From Verrucomicrobiota bacterium (GTDB lineage: Bacteria; Verrucomicrobiota; Verrucomicrobiia; Palsa-1439): a DNA stretch of 33,462 nucleotides. The notes below the pieces were generated by a model. That model was given only the letters and a program-made list of their open reading frames with translations, had not been told where the DNA came from and did not search any database. Where the stretch lies: assembly GCA_003164675.1 (NCBI GenBank), contig PLTX01000058.1:1-33462 (forward strand), in the 5' to 3' direction. Below are positions 23,829 through 32,129 of this stretch, one piece after another; the first letter of the stretch is position 1; the number at the start of each line of letters is the position of its first letter. Position numbers and translations under genes: made by a program.

Positions 23829-24881
23829 TCAGTCTTTGAGTTGGTAGACGGCGGGGGTAACGCGCTGGGCCTCGGGCATGAGGTTGAGGACGCGGAGGAT
23901 GTAGCCGGTGCCCCGGCGGCTGTGGGGTTGCATGCGCTCGTTGTACAGGCGCGTCAACTCATGGAAGTGGACCGGTTCCTGACGACTGCGCAGGATATCG
24001 GCAATGACCAAGGGCGTGCCGACCATCGGGAGGAAGTAGCGACGCTCCACCGTGCCGCTGATTTCCGGGTGATGATCCAGAAGCACCGTCACCAGCCGCG
24101 GGCGTTGGCCGTTGAGGAAACTGAGTTCATCGGAAACGCTGGCGAGGATTTTCTCGAACGGGACGGGCTCCCTGGACGCGTGGAGGAGTTGCAGGATTTG
24201 TTTTTCGACCTGATTCAGCACCGGCGCCGGCAGGACGGAGAAGTAATCGTGGCGAAAGGCAATCCGCTCGAGCGTTTCACTGACCAACAAGAGCGATCCC
24301 CACGGTTGATACCCTCCCAGGTTCGGGTCATCGGTCCATCCGCCCAACTCGGCGGATGTCACCACGCAACCGCCGGACAGGATCTGGTTGGCCCAATACA
24401 CTTCCTGGGTCTCCGCCACGGCACGGGCGAGACGCGATCGCAGGGTCGCGATGGCTGATTCCTCGATTTGGCGGACGCGCTCGCGGGTGACGCGAACACG
24501 CATGCGGGCGATCTCCTGCAGCGTGGGCCGCTTCATCTGGGGACGGAACAAGGGGTCGGTCAAGCCGTAACGTTGCTCGATCACGAACACTTCCTGAGTG
24601 TTGAGAAATTCCCGCAACAGCGCGCGAAAGTTGGTCACCTGGCCGTGACCGGCCTCGAGGCGACGAGTCCAGTTGAAGAACCAGCGAACGTTTTCCAGTG
24701 ATGTCGCGCCGAAATTGGCGAGGTTCAGGAGTTGCTGATCGTCCCAGCGGCGGAGTTGGCCGATGTTCTTGACGTCGGCCTCTTCCAGGCAGTGGACAAC
24801 GCGCGGACTCAGGCCCGACCTGGCCACAGGCCAATTGTCGATCGTCTGGCGTATAATCTTCTGCGTCCGAAACCTATCCAT
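23829..24881 (-). CDS. Hybrid protein: alpha-CTD-like, sigma region 4-like and winged-helix-like modules
   Basis: A 350-residue soluble protein. Residues ~23-68 (LSPRVVHCLEEADVKNIGQL, then LNLANFGATSLENV) look like the helix-hairpin-helix of the RNA polymerase alpha C-terminal domain. Residues ~92-153 resemble sigma-70 region 4: VFVIEQRYGLTD, TLQEIARM, VTRERVRQIEESAIATLRSR, where the RERVRQIE helix is the usual -35 recognition helix. The C-terminal half (~225-350) holds two repeated units (VEKQILQLLHASREPVPFEK; PLVIADILRSRQEPVHFHEL) resembling HARE-type winged helices, each ending in a YFLP or VYQLK strand. Sigma region 2, needed for -10 recognition, is absent, so it is not a full sigma factor. 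The ATG at 24881 follows GGGAAAAGG. It may modulate transcription by contacting DNA or polymerase (inference). Confidence 0.8.
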   Translation of the reverse strand: MDRFRTQKIIRQTIDNWPVARSGLSPRVVHCLEEADVKNIGQLRRWDDQQLLNLANFGATSLENVRWFFNWTRRLEAGHGQVTNFRALLREFLNTQEVFVIEQRYGLTDPLFRPQMKRPTLQEIARMRVRVTRERVRQIEESAIATLRSRLARAVAETQEVYWANQILSGGCVVTSAELGGWTDDPNLGGYQPWGSLLLVSETLERIAFRHDYFSVLPAPVLNQVEKQILQLLHASREPVPFEKILASVSDELSFLNGQRPRLVTVLLDHHPEISGTVERRYFLPMVGTPLVIADILRSRQEPVHFHELTRLYNERMQPHSRRGTGYILRVLNLMPEAQRVTPAVYQLKD

Positions 24882-25024
24882 GGTAAAACCTTTTCCCAGC
24901 GCGACACAACCATTAGTAGTGCCCGGTACGACTCATTATCGCTACTGGTTGTAGTATCAAAGCCAATAGCCAATTGGAATTCAAGTAGAATTTTGTTACG
25001 TGTGACATGCTTTACAAAGCACGC

Positions 25025-25057
25025 GCGAAGGATGCTACCTGCTGTTTTTTCCTTCGC
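25025..25057. promoter_or_regulatory. Inverted repeat GCGAAGGA-N17-TCCTTCGC upstream of gmhA
   Basis: The 206-bp divergent gap between the hybrid transcription protein and gmhA contains perfect 8-base arms at 25025-25032 and 25050-25057. It starts 63 bases before the gmhA ATG and could be an mRNA hairpin or operator. The T-run lies inside the loop, so it is not a forward terminator. No confident -35/-10 pair was found. Confidence 0.35.
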
Positions 25058-25087
25058 ACGGCGTCAAAACCACACTAGGATACACGC

Positions 25088-25654
25088 ATGGAATCTGTTC
25101 TGCCGAAAATCACCGAAGATGCCTGTCGTACGCTGAAAGCATTGGCCGGTGAAGAGGGTGCCTTCCAAAAGATCGCGGCGGCAGCCGTCGACTGTCTCCG
25201 GTCGGGAGGGAAAATCCTTGCCTGCGGCAATGGAGGCAGCGCTGCCGACGCCATGCATCTGACACAGGAGCTCGTGGGCCGCTTCCGCGGCAACCGCCGT
25301 TCTCTTCCGGGGGTCAGTCTGACGGCGGACCCAACGGCGTTGACCTGTATCGGCAACGATTTCGGCTTTGAGAACGTTTTTTCCCGTCAGGTGGAAGGAT
25401 TGGCCAACCCGAACGATCTCTTGGTATGTTTTTCGACCAGTGGGAACTCCCCGAACATTCTTCGCGCGCTGGAAGCCGCCAAGGCCAAAGGCGTCAAAAC
25501 CGTGGCGCTGCTCGGCAAAGGCGGCGGAAAAGCCAAGGGCAAAGCGGACTTGGAGATTATTATCGCCAATGCGGACAGCGGGCGCGTCCAAGAGGCGCAC
25601 ACGCTGATTTTGCACGCGCTGTTGGAAGTGATCGAGCGCAAGATCGCGGCTTAA
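25088..25654 (+). CDS. gmhA: Phosphoheptose isomerase (SIS domain)
   Basis: GmhA converts sedoheptulose-7-phosphate to D-glycero-manno-heptose-7-phosphate, the first step towards ADP-heptose for the LPS inner core. The 188 residues match the family, one SIS domain per subunit. Motifs are GKILACGNGGSAADAMHLTQ (~41-60), ELVGRF, LTCIGNDFGFENVFSRQVE, VCFSTSGNSPNIL with the sugar-phosphate-binding Ser residues, and a C-terminal helix VQEAHTLILHALLEVIE with the active-site His. AGGAT precedes the ATG at short distance. The stop overlaps that of the convergent LolA-like gene by 4 bases. A related SIS-domain function such as DiaA is less likely given the close GmhA match. Confidence 0.9.
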   Translation: MESVLPKITEDACRTLKALAGEEGAFQKIAAAAVDCLRSGGKILACGNGGSAADAMHLTQELVGRFRGNRRSLPGVSLTADPTALTCIGNDFGFENVFSRQVEGLANPNDLLVCFSTSGNSPNILRALEAAKAKGVKTVALLGKGGGKAKGKADLEIIIANADSGRVQEAHTLILHALLEVIERKIAA

Positions 25655-26502
25655 TTTCTTTTTTGCGCGGGTGAGGGATTCGCGGGAGCTGAAGTGCCGA
25701 CGTCAACTGTATGCGACGGCGTCTGCTGCTCCGTCATCGACGTGAGGTCCAGAATCTGCGCGCCGGCGGGCGGCTGGTAGACAAATGTCGAGTCGGGTAC
25801 GTCTTGATTGAACTTCAGGTTCTTGAACTCCATCGCCATGAGCAGGTTCGTCTGGGACTTGTCATAGTGTTCCAGTCGATGGACAAACCCGTCGGTCTGC
25901 CCGATGAAGGCGCGCGTCTTGCCCACCATCGCGGCCATCGTCGCCCACTGCTGGTTCGTCAGGGCGGCCTGCTTCAATGGGCCTTCCAGGACATACATTG
26001 GTTGACCCTCGAGTTCCCTGGTCGCGCCCACATTGAGGTCGCACATTTCCCTGGTAGCCACCAATTGTTTGGCGGGATCGAATTGATCGAGGGGATTTCC
26101 CTGCACGCCGGCCTGCGCCAAGGCATTGCTTCCGAGCTTGTTCATGTCCATTTTCACGATCTGCTGCTGCGTCCCCATTTTCATGATCTGCCACATGACG
26201 CCATCCTGACCCATGACCGTGGTCATTTGGCTGTGCTGGCCCATGATCGGCATATCCAGCTGCATCCACACGCGATGCGGCGGCTTCTGCGCCATGGGGC
26301 CGCTGACCTCCATATGGGCGCCAAACATGTTCATGCTCTTGGTGTAATCCGCCGACCATGACTTGTAGGCCGTGGTCTTCGATTCGGCAAAATCGATGAT
26401 TTGTTGTGTTGTCTTCAGCCCCTGTGCGGAAGCGGCCACGGCCGACGCGGCAATAAAAACACAGGCGGCCCGGGTCATCGCGGTTTTATGAAAGCGTCGC
26501 AT
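25651..26502 (-). CDS. LolA-like exported protein
   Basis: From the ATG at 26502-26500, chosen because AAGGGAG lies 7 bases upstream, the product has 283 residues with a signal peptide (RRFHKTAMTRAACVFIAASA, cleaved near VAASAQG). The mature part begins with a helix (TTQQIIDFAESKTTAYKSWS), then alternating strands such as MNMFGAHMEVSGPMAQKPPH and RVWMQLDMP, as in the LolA/LolB-like half-barrel of outer-membrane lipoprotein carriers. It is longer than LolA, unusually rich in Met and Gln, and ends in a Pro/Ser/Thr-rich tail. A carrier for lipoproteins or other lipids in the periplasm is plausible but not shown. Upstream in-frame starts (26541, 26508) fit the ribosome site less well. Confidence 0.65.
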   Translation of the reverse strand: MRRFHKTAMTRAACVFIAASAVAASAQGLKTTQQIIDFAESKTTAYKSWSADYTKSMNMFGAHMEVSGPMAQKPPHRVWMQLDMPIMGQHSQMTTVMGQDGVMWQIMKMGTQQQIVKMDMNKLGSNALAQAGVQGNPLDQFDPAKQLVATREMCDLNVGATRELEGQPMYVLEGPLKQAALTNQQWATMAAMVGKTRAFIGQTDGFVHRLEHYDKSQTNLLMAMEFKNLKFNQDVPDSTFVYQPPAGAQILDLTSMTEQQTPSHTVDVGTSAPANPSPAQKRN

Positions 26503-26573
26503 GAGCATCTCCCTTCGTTGTGGTAGGCACGACTCTAACATGCGTGCGCGCCCGGAGCAAGCGCGGCGCCCGA

Positions 26574-27428
26574 TTACGGCTTACTCCCGTCGAAAACTTC
26601 GGGAGCGATGACGCCGTCCGCGACCCGGGTCACTCCGCCGGTCATCCGGATCGAAAAGTCCCCGCCAATCTCGATGGCAATGACGCCCCCGGGCATGTGA
26701 ACGGAAACGGAGCGGTCGCAGAGACCGATCCGATGGGCCACCGCCGCGGCGGCGCTGCTGCTGCTGCCAGACGCCAGCGTGTATCCCGCGCCGCGCTCCC
26801 AAATCTCGATCTGAATGTTTCGGCGGTCGCGCACCTTGAGGAACTGCACGTTCGTGCGGTTCGGAAAATTCGGATGCGTTTCCAGCAACGGCCCGAAGCG
26901 CCGCGCCATCTCGGCGTCGATCTCCCGCAGCGGCAGGACACAATGCGGATTGCCGATCGTTGCCGCGCAATACATAAACGTGTGTCCGTCCACGGTGATG
27001 GTTTCGTTGAGCACCTCGCGACGCGGTCCCGTGACGGGGATTTTGTCGCTCCAGAAACTCACCTGACCCATTTCCACGCGCACCGAGCGGCCGCCATCGA
27101 TCACGGTGGCGCGCACCAGGCCGCCCGCGGTCTCGATGGCAAATTCTTCGTTGCCCACGAGTTTGCGGTCCCAGAGCCAACGCGAAAAGATCCGCAACCC
27201 GTTCCCGCTTTTCTCCGCCTCGCTGCCATCGGGGTTGAAAATGCGAAGGGCGCACTGCGCGCGTTGCGCCGGCAATGGGCCGAGCAGAATGCCGTCCGAG
27301 CCCACGCCGAAATTGCGATGGCAGATGATCTTGATCTGCTCGGTCGTCAGCGGTGAACCGAGATGTTTGGGGTCGATCACGATGTAATCATTCCCCAACG
27401 CGTGATACTTGGAAAACTCCAGTGCCAT
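26574..27428 (-). CDS. DapF-family epimerase homologue with both catalytic Cys replaced by Ser
   Basis: The 284 residues cover the full two-lobed DapF fold. Diaminopimelate epimerase normally interconverts LL- and meso-DAP using two cysteines, one in NxDGSxAxxCGNG and one in ERGxGxTxACGTG. Here the first motif reads NPDGSEAEKSGNGLRI (Ser74) and the second WERGAGYTLASGSSSSAAA (Ser220), both confirmed in the DNA (AGC and TCT). Substrate-binding pieces such as HALGNDYIVID, NFGVGSDGILL, IGNPHCV and the NFPNRTNVQF Asn/Arg remain. Loss of both acid/base thiols makes normal DAP epimerase activity doubtful. A changed substrate or a distinct subfamily chemistry is more likely than decay, since the frame and fold motifs are intact. 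It is often annotated simply as dapF. Confidence 0.85.
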   Translation of the reverse strand: MALEFSKYHALGNDYIVIDPKHLGSPLTTEQIKIICHRNFGVGSDGILLGPLPAQRAQCALRIFNPDGSEAEKSGNGLRIFSRWLWDRKLVGNEEFAIETAGGLVRATVIDGGRSVRVEMGQVSFWSDKIPVTGPRREVLNETITVDGHTFMYCAATIGNPHCVLPLREIDAEMARRFGPLLETHPNFPNRTNVQFLKVRDRRNIQIEIWERGAGYTLASGSSSSAAAAVAHRIGLCDRSVSVHMPGGVIAIEIGGDFSIRMTGGVTRVADGVIAPEVFDGSKP

Positions 27429-27777
27429 GGGGAGAGATTATCGCCCGCTCGTCGGGGTTCAAAGTCCAAAATTTGGAACTCACGCGAAGCGCGGGTCCCA
27501 CACCTTGCCCTCGTTGCGCTGACTTGCCAGGATGACGACTGCTGATGGACAAGCCAGCCATTCTCAAAGGCCTGTGTGAATTGACCGGTTTGCGCGAGAT
27601 CCCACTCGTGCCGCTGCTGGAGAAGGATTCCCGGCTGTCCGCCCGCGACCCGATCAACAAATACACGCATTTCGCCCATACCGACCAACTGCGCCTTCTG
27701 CGGCGAACAACAACTCATAGCGAACTGTTCAACACGGCTCCCCGCATTGGACGCTTTGCAAACCTTTGCCGCTCGGT
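27429..27777. other. Gap with intergenic modules between the DapF homologue and the TPR glycosyltransferase
   Basis: This 349-bp stretch has no convincing gene. Plus-strand codons from 27545 (MDKPAILKGLCELTGL...) read open but run into antisense of the TPR gene and lack a Shine-Dalgarno, so they are not called. Positions 27663-27775 are module A-B of a dispersed repeat also found at 30007-30222 and 32476-32660. Confidence 0.6.
27663..27775. repeat. Dispersed module A-B, copy 1
   Basis: Contains CGCATTTCGCCCATACCGAC (module A) and CCCCGCATTGGACGCTTTGC (module B), then abuts the stop codon of the TPR gene. Copies 2 and 3 lie at 30007-30222 and 32476-32660. On the minus strand it reads 'KVCKASNAGSRVEQF', a decoy peptide typical of such modules. 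Confidence 0.8.
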
Positions 27778-29802
27778 TTACTGGCGAGCTTGCAGTCGCG
27801 CCAGCGCGTTCTGCGCCTGGGTGAAACCGGGCTTGATTCGTAGCGCCTGCTGCAAATGCTCGATCGCTTCCGGTATTCTGCCCGCCCGTCCCAAGGCAAT
27901 TCCCAAATTGTAGTGCGCCTCGGCGTAGTCGGGCTTGATCCGCAGCGCTTGTTCCCAATGTCCCATCGCCTCCTGTGGTTTGCCCAGTCGAACCAGAGCG
28001 ATCCCCAGATTGCAGTGCGCCTCGGCGTAGTCAGGCTTGATCCGCAGCGCTTGTTCATAATGCCCGATGGCATCGCTGATCTTACCCCCCTTCAAGAAGA
28101 CATCTCCCAAATTGTAGTGCGCCTCGGCGTAGTCGGGCTTGATCCGTAGCGCCTGCTCGTACTGCGCGATCGCATCCTGGAGATTGTCCATACGGAGCAG
28201 TGCATTTCCCAGGTCGACTTGTGCGGCGACATAGTCGGGCCGGAGGAGCACCGCCTGTTTGTAGTGCTCGACCGCCTCCGCTGCACGGCCCGATTGTTCC
28301 AAGGCGCGCCCCAACTGGTCGTGCGCTGCGGGGAAATCGGGGTCGAGCCGTAGCGCTTCCCTGAAGGATTGGATGGCTTCCGGCACGCGTCCCCCCTGGG
28401 CCAGTGCGACCCCCAGCGCACACTGCCTGCCTGCAGAGACCTGAATACTTGCCAGCAGATTAAACGCTATCGAGAAGCTCAAGAGCGCGCCCCAGCCCCA
28501 GCGAGCGGCACGCCGCCAGACCGGCTGGCCAATCAGCGCGCGCTCCAATCCGAGCAAGCCAACCACCGCCAGCAGCATGAGTGCAGGCAGGAAGTCCACC
28601 TCGTAGCGGATGATCGCACTCGAGAAGAACCCCAGCGGCAGCGCGCAAACCACAAACAACCAAGCCCCCGCCGCCACAAACGAGCGCAACGTCGATGCCT
28701 CCGCCCCCGACCGGCGCCGCCACGCCAGTGGCACGGCCGCCGCCAACCACACGAGTGGAATATTCGTGAGGATACCGAAGGGATACTCAACCTGCTTGTA
28801 GCCAACCGGCAATGGGGGCACGGCGATTTTGTGCACGAAGGGAAAACGGGCGCTCCAGCGCGCCGGCTCAAGAAAATAGACCCGGAAATTGAACCAGAAG
28901 AAATGTGGGCGGAAGTACTGGAAGGTAGCCGATGGGACTGCCGCCAGTTGGTAGTGCTGCCCAAATTCGAATGGACTGTCGAACCGCAGGGCATTGTAGA
29001 ACATCAACCCCAATCCGACAAGCACAATGGGGGCGATGGCCGCGACCAACAGCGTCCAAACACGTCGCCCTTCGCGCCATGCTTGAATTACTGGCACCAA
29101 CAGGATGATGGCACCGAACAGCAAGGTCGGTCGTGCCGCTACTGCCAACCCGTACGCCACACTCGCCGCCGCCAGCCACCCACAGCGTCGCTTGGGCTTG
29201 TGCAACGCGCCCCAAATCGCCCCCAACGCGAGCATCGCCAGCATATACCCGCAACTAATCGCTACTTCGTAAACATCGGACCGCGGTAGTATCACCGGCA
29301 CGACCGTCGCCAGGCCGAGCGCCAGCGCGCAGGCGCTCACCACCCAGACACTCACCTCGGGAAAGTATCGCCTCCACGCCGCATACAGTACACACACGCT
29401 GGCCAGAAAGCCGATGGTGCAAAACACCAACACGGCCAGTCGGTGAGAGAGATAGTGGCCGGTCAGCGCGACGAACGGCCAAAACAACATCAAAACCGGC
29501 GTCATCCCGAAGTAGAGGTAGAGCCGACCCTTGTAGTAGCTCAGGTCGTGCAACCCGGCTGGGCCAGACCAATAGGGCTCACTAGCGGTTGGATTATATG
29601 GGTCGGCGAGGCGCATGAGTCCGGGCGGCACCTCTTTTTTCAGGCTGAGTTGGCCGGCCCGAAAGCCCTGCGCCAATAAATTGTAGGAAGAGTCAGCCGC
29701 ATTCGGGCTCAATGATTCCCACGGGCCCGACCGTGCGAGGCACACGTACACGCCGATGACCAGCGCACACACTGCGCCCAGTGATCTCCACGCACTCTTC
29801 AT
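27778..29802 (-). CDS. Polytopic membrane protein (GT-C-like) with C-terminal TPR array
   Basis: A 674-residue inner-membrane protein. Residues 1-~475 hold about ten hydrophobic segments (for example VCALVIGVYVCLA, LAVLVFCTIGFLASVCVLYA, WTLLVAAIAPIVLVGLGLMF), an arrangement like dolichyl-phosphate-mannose-type GT-C glycosyltransferases, though the usual acidic first-loop motif is not clear. Residues ~480-674 form about six TPR units of 34 residues with the core ALRIKPDYAEAHYNLG, nearly identical in DNA at three positions 102 bp apart. It ends NALARLQARQ, as does the partial protein at 32,902. The start ATG is at 29802. It probably modifies or assembles surface glycans or glycoproteins with a TPR platform for partners. 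The donor is unknown. Confidence 0.8.
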   Translation of the reverse strand: MKSAWRSLGAVCALVIGVYVCLARSGPWESLSPNAADSSYNLLAQGFRAGQLSLKKEVPPGLMRLADPYNPTASEPYWSGPAGLHDLSYYKGRLYLYFGMTPVLMLFWPFVALTGHYLSHRLAVLVFCTIGFLASVCVLYAAWRRYFPEVSVWVVSACALALGLATVVPVILPRSDVYEVAISCGYMLAMLALGAIWGALHKPKRRCGWLAAASVAYGLAVAARPTLLFGAIILLVPVIQAWREGRRVWTLLVAAIAPIVLVGLGLMFYNALRFDSPFEFGQHYQLAAVPSATFQYFRPHFFWFNFRVYFLEPARWSARFPFVHKIAVPPLPVGYKQVEYPFGILTNIPLVWLAAAVPLAWRRRSGAEASTLRSFVAAGAWLFVVCALPLGFFSSAIIRYEVDFLPALMLLAVVGLLGLERALIGQPVWRRAARWGWGALLSFSIAFNLLASIQVSAGRQCALGVALAQGGRVPEAIQSFREALRLDPDFPAAHDQLGRALEQSGRAAEAVEHYKQAVLLRPDYVAAQVDLGNALLRMDNLQDAIAQYEQALRIKPDYAEAHYNLGDVFLKGGKISDAIGHYEQALRIKPDYAEAHCNLGIALVRLGKPQEAMGHWEQALRIKPDYAEAHYNLGIALGRAGRIPEAIEHLQQALRIKPGFTQAQNALARLQARQ
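27913..28220 (-). repeat. 102-bp near-identical TPR-coding tandem repeats
   Basis: The core GTGCGCCTCGGCGTAGTC (plus strand) begins at 27913, 28015 and 28117, exactly 102 bp (34 codons) apart. The following GGCTTGATCCG is shared by all three. Flanking TPR units are more diverged. This points to recent unit duplication or gene conversion. Confidence 0.9.
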
Positions 29803-30006
29803 TGTGCCACAGCGACCTGCTCCGTGTAACGTTGTCGCAAAAACATCATCTGCCTGACGGTATTTTATACACTTCTCCAGTCGAACACACGCGCTTTGTC
29901 GAGCGAGAAGCCGTAACAGCTTGTCCGCCGTCTACACACGCGGCACCGACGGACAGACCATCTATTGGAACGACGGAGGTCTCGACAGCCCACGCCCTCA
30001 GCAGAG

Positions 30007-30222
30007 CCTCCCCGCGTTGGACGATTGGCGAATCTGGCGGTTTGAACTTCCGAGGGGTGCCGTTGCGCCGTCGGCAAATCTTCGGCGCGTCTCGCTCCGC
30101 CGCTACGCCCGCCGCATTTCGCCCATGCCGACCAACTGCGCCTCACGTCGCCTGACCATAAACTACCACACCGAACCGTTCAGACCGCCTCCCTGCCTTG
30201 GATGAGTTGCGAACCTGGCGGT
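30007..30222. repeat. Dispersed modules B-C-A-B, copy 2
   Basis: Order: B (CCTCCCCGCGTTGGACGATT), C (GCGGTTTGAACTTCC, GGGGTGCC, then GGCAAATCTTCGGCGCGTCT), A (CCGCCGCATTTCGCCCATGC), then a second diverged B. Compared with copy 3 (A-B-C) this is a circularly permuted, partial dimer, consistent with an original tandem array of A-B-C units. Confidence 0.8.
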
Positions 30223-30243
30223 CATGGACGTTTCTGTAAACGC

Positions 30244-30271
30244 TTGATGGTACTGTCTGAGATGATACAAT
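30244..30271 (+). promoter_or_regulatory. Candidate promoter of the GT-C glycosyltransferase gene
   Basis: TTGATG (30244-30249) and TACAAT (30266-30271) are 16 bases apart, giving a leader of ~130 nt before the GTG start at 30408. Confidence 0.5.
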
Positions 30272-30323
30272 GTTGATCAATGAGACTGAATGGCCCACAA
30301 AGGTTGCGGGGAGGGCAATAGGT

Positions 30324-30362
30324 CGAGGGGAAAGTCCCTTTAGGTTCTCGCTCAGCCCCTCG
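30324..30362 (+). promoter_or_regulatory. Leader hairpin CGAGGGG...CCCCTCG
   Basis: Perfect 7-base arms (30324-30330 and 30356-30362) enclose 25 bases, 45 bases upstream of the GTG start. There is no T-run, so it is not a simple terminator. It may influence translation of the weakly signalled start. Confidence 0.4.
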
Positions 30363-30407
30363 GACACGGTGCGGCAAGCGGATGCGGTAACGCTGCGGGT
30401 TATGTAG

Positions 30408-32129
30408 GTGAGCAAGCCTCTTTATCGATCGTCGAGTTCGGGAAAGTCCAATCTGCTGGTCTTGAACGACCTTCTTATTGCTCTCGGTCTGGCGCTGCTG
30501 GCGGCGTTCGTATTCTGGACCACACCCGAATTCGCAGCCAGTCTCCCTCAGGACGCCCCCGATTATGCCATACCAGCCGTAAACCTGTTGGAACGCGGGC
30601 GGCTGGTGGTCTCAGCATACGGTCACGATTTTCCACCGGCTCATCCGCCCGGGATGCCGCTGTTACTCCTGCCGTCGTACATCCTCTTTGGATATTTCCC
30701 TGGAAACGGCATCTACGCGGTCTTGTTGTGCTCGGTCAGCACGGTTGTGCTCACGTACATCATCGGTGTAAAGCTAGGGGGACGACTCTGTGGATGCTCG
30801 GCGGCACTGTTCTTGATCGCGCACCACGGCTTCTGGCAATTCTCGCGCAAGATCATGAGCGAAGTGCCGTCGGCACTTTTCGGCATCGCGGTGTTTGCGT
30901 TGTTACTCAAGATTCGTGATCGAAAGCGGCCCGGCCTCGCATGTCTTGCAATCGGCGCGATACTCGGATTCGCCATCACGATCCGCAATGACAACGTCCT
31001 GCTGCTGGTGCCGGCGGCCCTGCTGCTAGCCTGGGAAGGCGCAGGGCGAGAACGCTTGCAACGCGTGGGCCTCACCCTAGTTGGCATGGTTCCCTTCCTC
31101 ATCGGCTTGGCTGTGTATGACCAAGTCACATTCGGGAGTCCTTGGCGAACCGGCTATCACTACTGGGGTGGCGCTGGCAGCGCAAAACGACCTCTGTTCT
31201 CTGCGGGTTACATCACGAAATCGGGCTTCTTGCGGCTGGTGCCAATCATCGATCCCAAGAACGCTGAGGGAAACGGAACCCTCCTCATTAAATCGCTGCT
31301 CGATCAGTCGGACACCACGCAAATCTTTGGTCTGGGGGCGGGGGCGTTGTGGCATTTGCCCGGTTTCCGCTTGTACCAAACAGTGGTGTTGCTCCGCACC
31401 ACTTTGGGAGCAATCGGGTTGCTGGCCTGTTTGGTCGGATGGCGAACCAACCGTCTTCGACAGAGGTTCCTTCTCTGGCTTGTCCTGATAACCTTCGCTT
31501 ACGTCGGCTTTTTCTTGATGTACTACTATCGCGACGAACGGTTTCTCGTGCGACTCGTGCCGGTGTTCTGCCTCGCGGATGGGGTCGGCGTGGCGGCACT
31601 GCTCGCCAAGTGGCCCTCAAAATGCGCCCGCGCGACAGTGCTGGTTGTTGTCGGCGCCCTGATCGGGAGGTTCATGCTCTGGAACGCGCAAATGGGTTTC
31701 CCAACAGGGGACCAGCAGGGAATCTACGAAACTCTCACCTGGGTCGCCAGCCAGATCGAACCGAACGCCGTGGTGGTCTCAAATTTCAGTCCCCTTTGGG
31801 TCGACGCCTATATCATTCACGGTACGCATCGCATTGCGGTGCCTCTCGGGCATAAGTATGAGATTCCCGTGTTCATCGGCGGCGACTTGACTCCTACATT
31901 CATCAGTCCATTCGTCGCCTCGCGTGACCCCGAACGGCTCCGGGAGCTTCTGCATTCCGGTTTGCCAGTATACTGGCTCATTGAGAGTCCGTGGCGGGAG
32001 CAGGCGGCAGACGAACTCGAGACCTTGGCGCGGTCGTTTCGCTTGACGGCGCTGGCATCCGCCAAGTCAAGGAGCAGAGCTGATCACCCATTCTTTGGGC
32101 GGGTAGATGACCTGCCGCAACAACATTGA
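30408..32129 (+). CDS. GT-C-type integral membrane glycosyltransferase
   Basis: A 573-residue polytopic protein of the ArnT/PMT type (GT39/GT83-like). After the first membrane helix (LLIALGLALLAAFVFW) comes a periplasmic loop with acidic residues, SLPQDAPDYAIPAVNLLERG, and FPPAHPPGMPLLLLPSY; the Asp in this first loop and the following HPPG are typical of lipid-linked sugar transferases. About ten more hydrophobic helices follow, then a soluble C-terminal domain (~430-573). It would transfer a sugar from a polyprenyl-phosphate donor on the periplasmic side; the acceptor is unknown. The start is a GTG at 30408 immediately after an in-frame stop, with a poor ribosome site. The last ~20 residues look atypical and may come from a rearranged 3' end. 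Confidence 0.82.
   Translation: MSKPLYRSSSSGKSNLLVLNDLLIALGLALLAAFVFWTTPEFAASLPQDAPDYAIPAVNLLERGRLVVSAYGHDFPPAHPPGMPLLLLPSYILFGYFPGNGIYAVLLCSVSTVVLTYIIGVKLGGRLCGCSAALFLIAHHGFWQFSRKIMSEVPSALFGIAVFALLLKIRDRKRPGLACLAIGAILGFAITIRNDNVLLLVPAALLLAWEGAGRERLQRVGLTLVGMVPFLIGLAVYDQVTFGSPWRTGYHYWGGAGSAKRPLFSAGYITKSGFLRLVPIIDPKNAEGNGTLLIKSLLDQSDTTQIFGLGAGALWHLPGFRLYQTVVLLRTTLGAIGLLACLVGWRTNRLRQRFLLWLVLITFAYVGFFLMYYYRDERFLVRLVPVFCLADGVGVAALLAKWPSKCARATVLVVVGALIGRFMLWNAQMGFPTGDQQGIYETLTWVASQIEPNAVVVSNFSPLWVDAYIIHGTHRIAVPLGHKYEIPVFIGGDLTPTFISPFVASRDPERLRELLHSGLPVYWLIESPWREQAADELETLARSFRLTALASAKSRSRADHPFFGRVDDLPQQH

Larger units (their letters stand above)
29803..30407. other. 605-bp repeat-filled gap between divergent membrane-protein genes
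   Basis: No gene is supported here. It contains the repeat modules at 30007-30222, a candidate promoter at 30244-30271 and a leader hairpin at 30324-30362. The first ~200 bp (29803-30006) hold the upstream side of the TPR gene (TATAAA on the minus strand near 29870 but no good -35) and otherwise unremarkable sequence. Confidence 0.6.

Noticed and set aside
25025..25057. Inverted repeat upstream of gmhA as an intrinsic terminator
   Set aside because: The T-run lies inside the loop, not after the stem; listed only as a regulatory candidate.
27453..27470. GGGGTTCAAAGTCC, resembling a tRNA T-loop
   Set aside because: No acceptor, D or anticodon stems can be formed around it.
27545..27913. Plus-strand frame starting MDKPAILKGLCELTGL
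   Set aside because: Its second half is antisense to the TPR gene and its middle is a dispersed repeat module; no Shine-Dalgarno. The first ~40 codons alone are not enough to call a gene.
30315..30345. GGGGAAAGTCC, similar to the start of RNase P RNA
   Set aside because: The following conserved RNase P segments are absent; it is part of a local leader hairpin.
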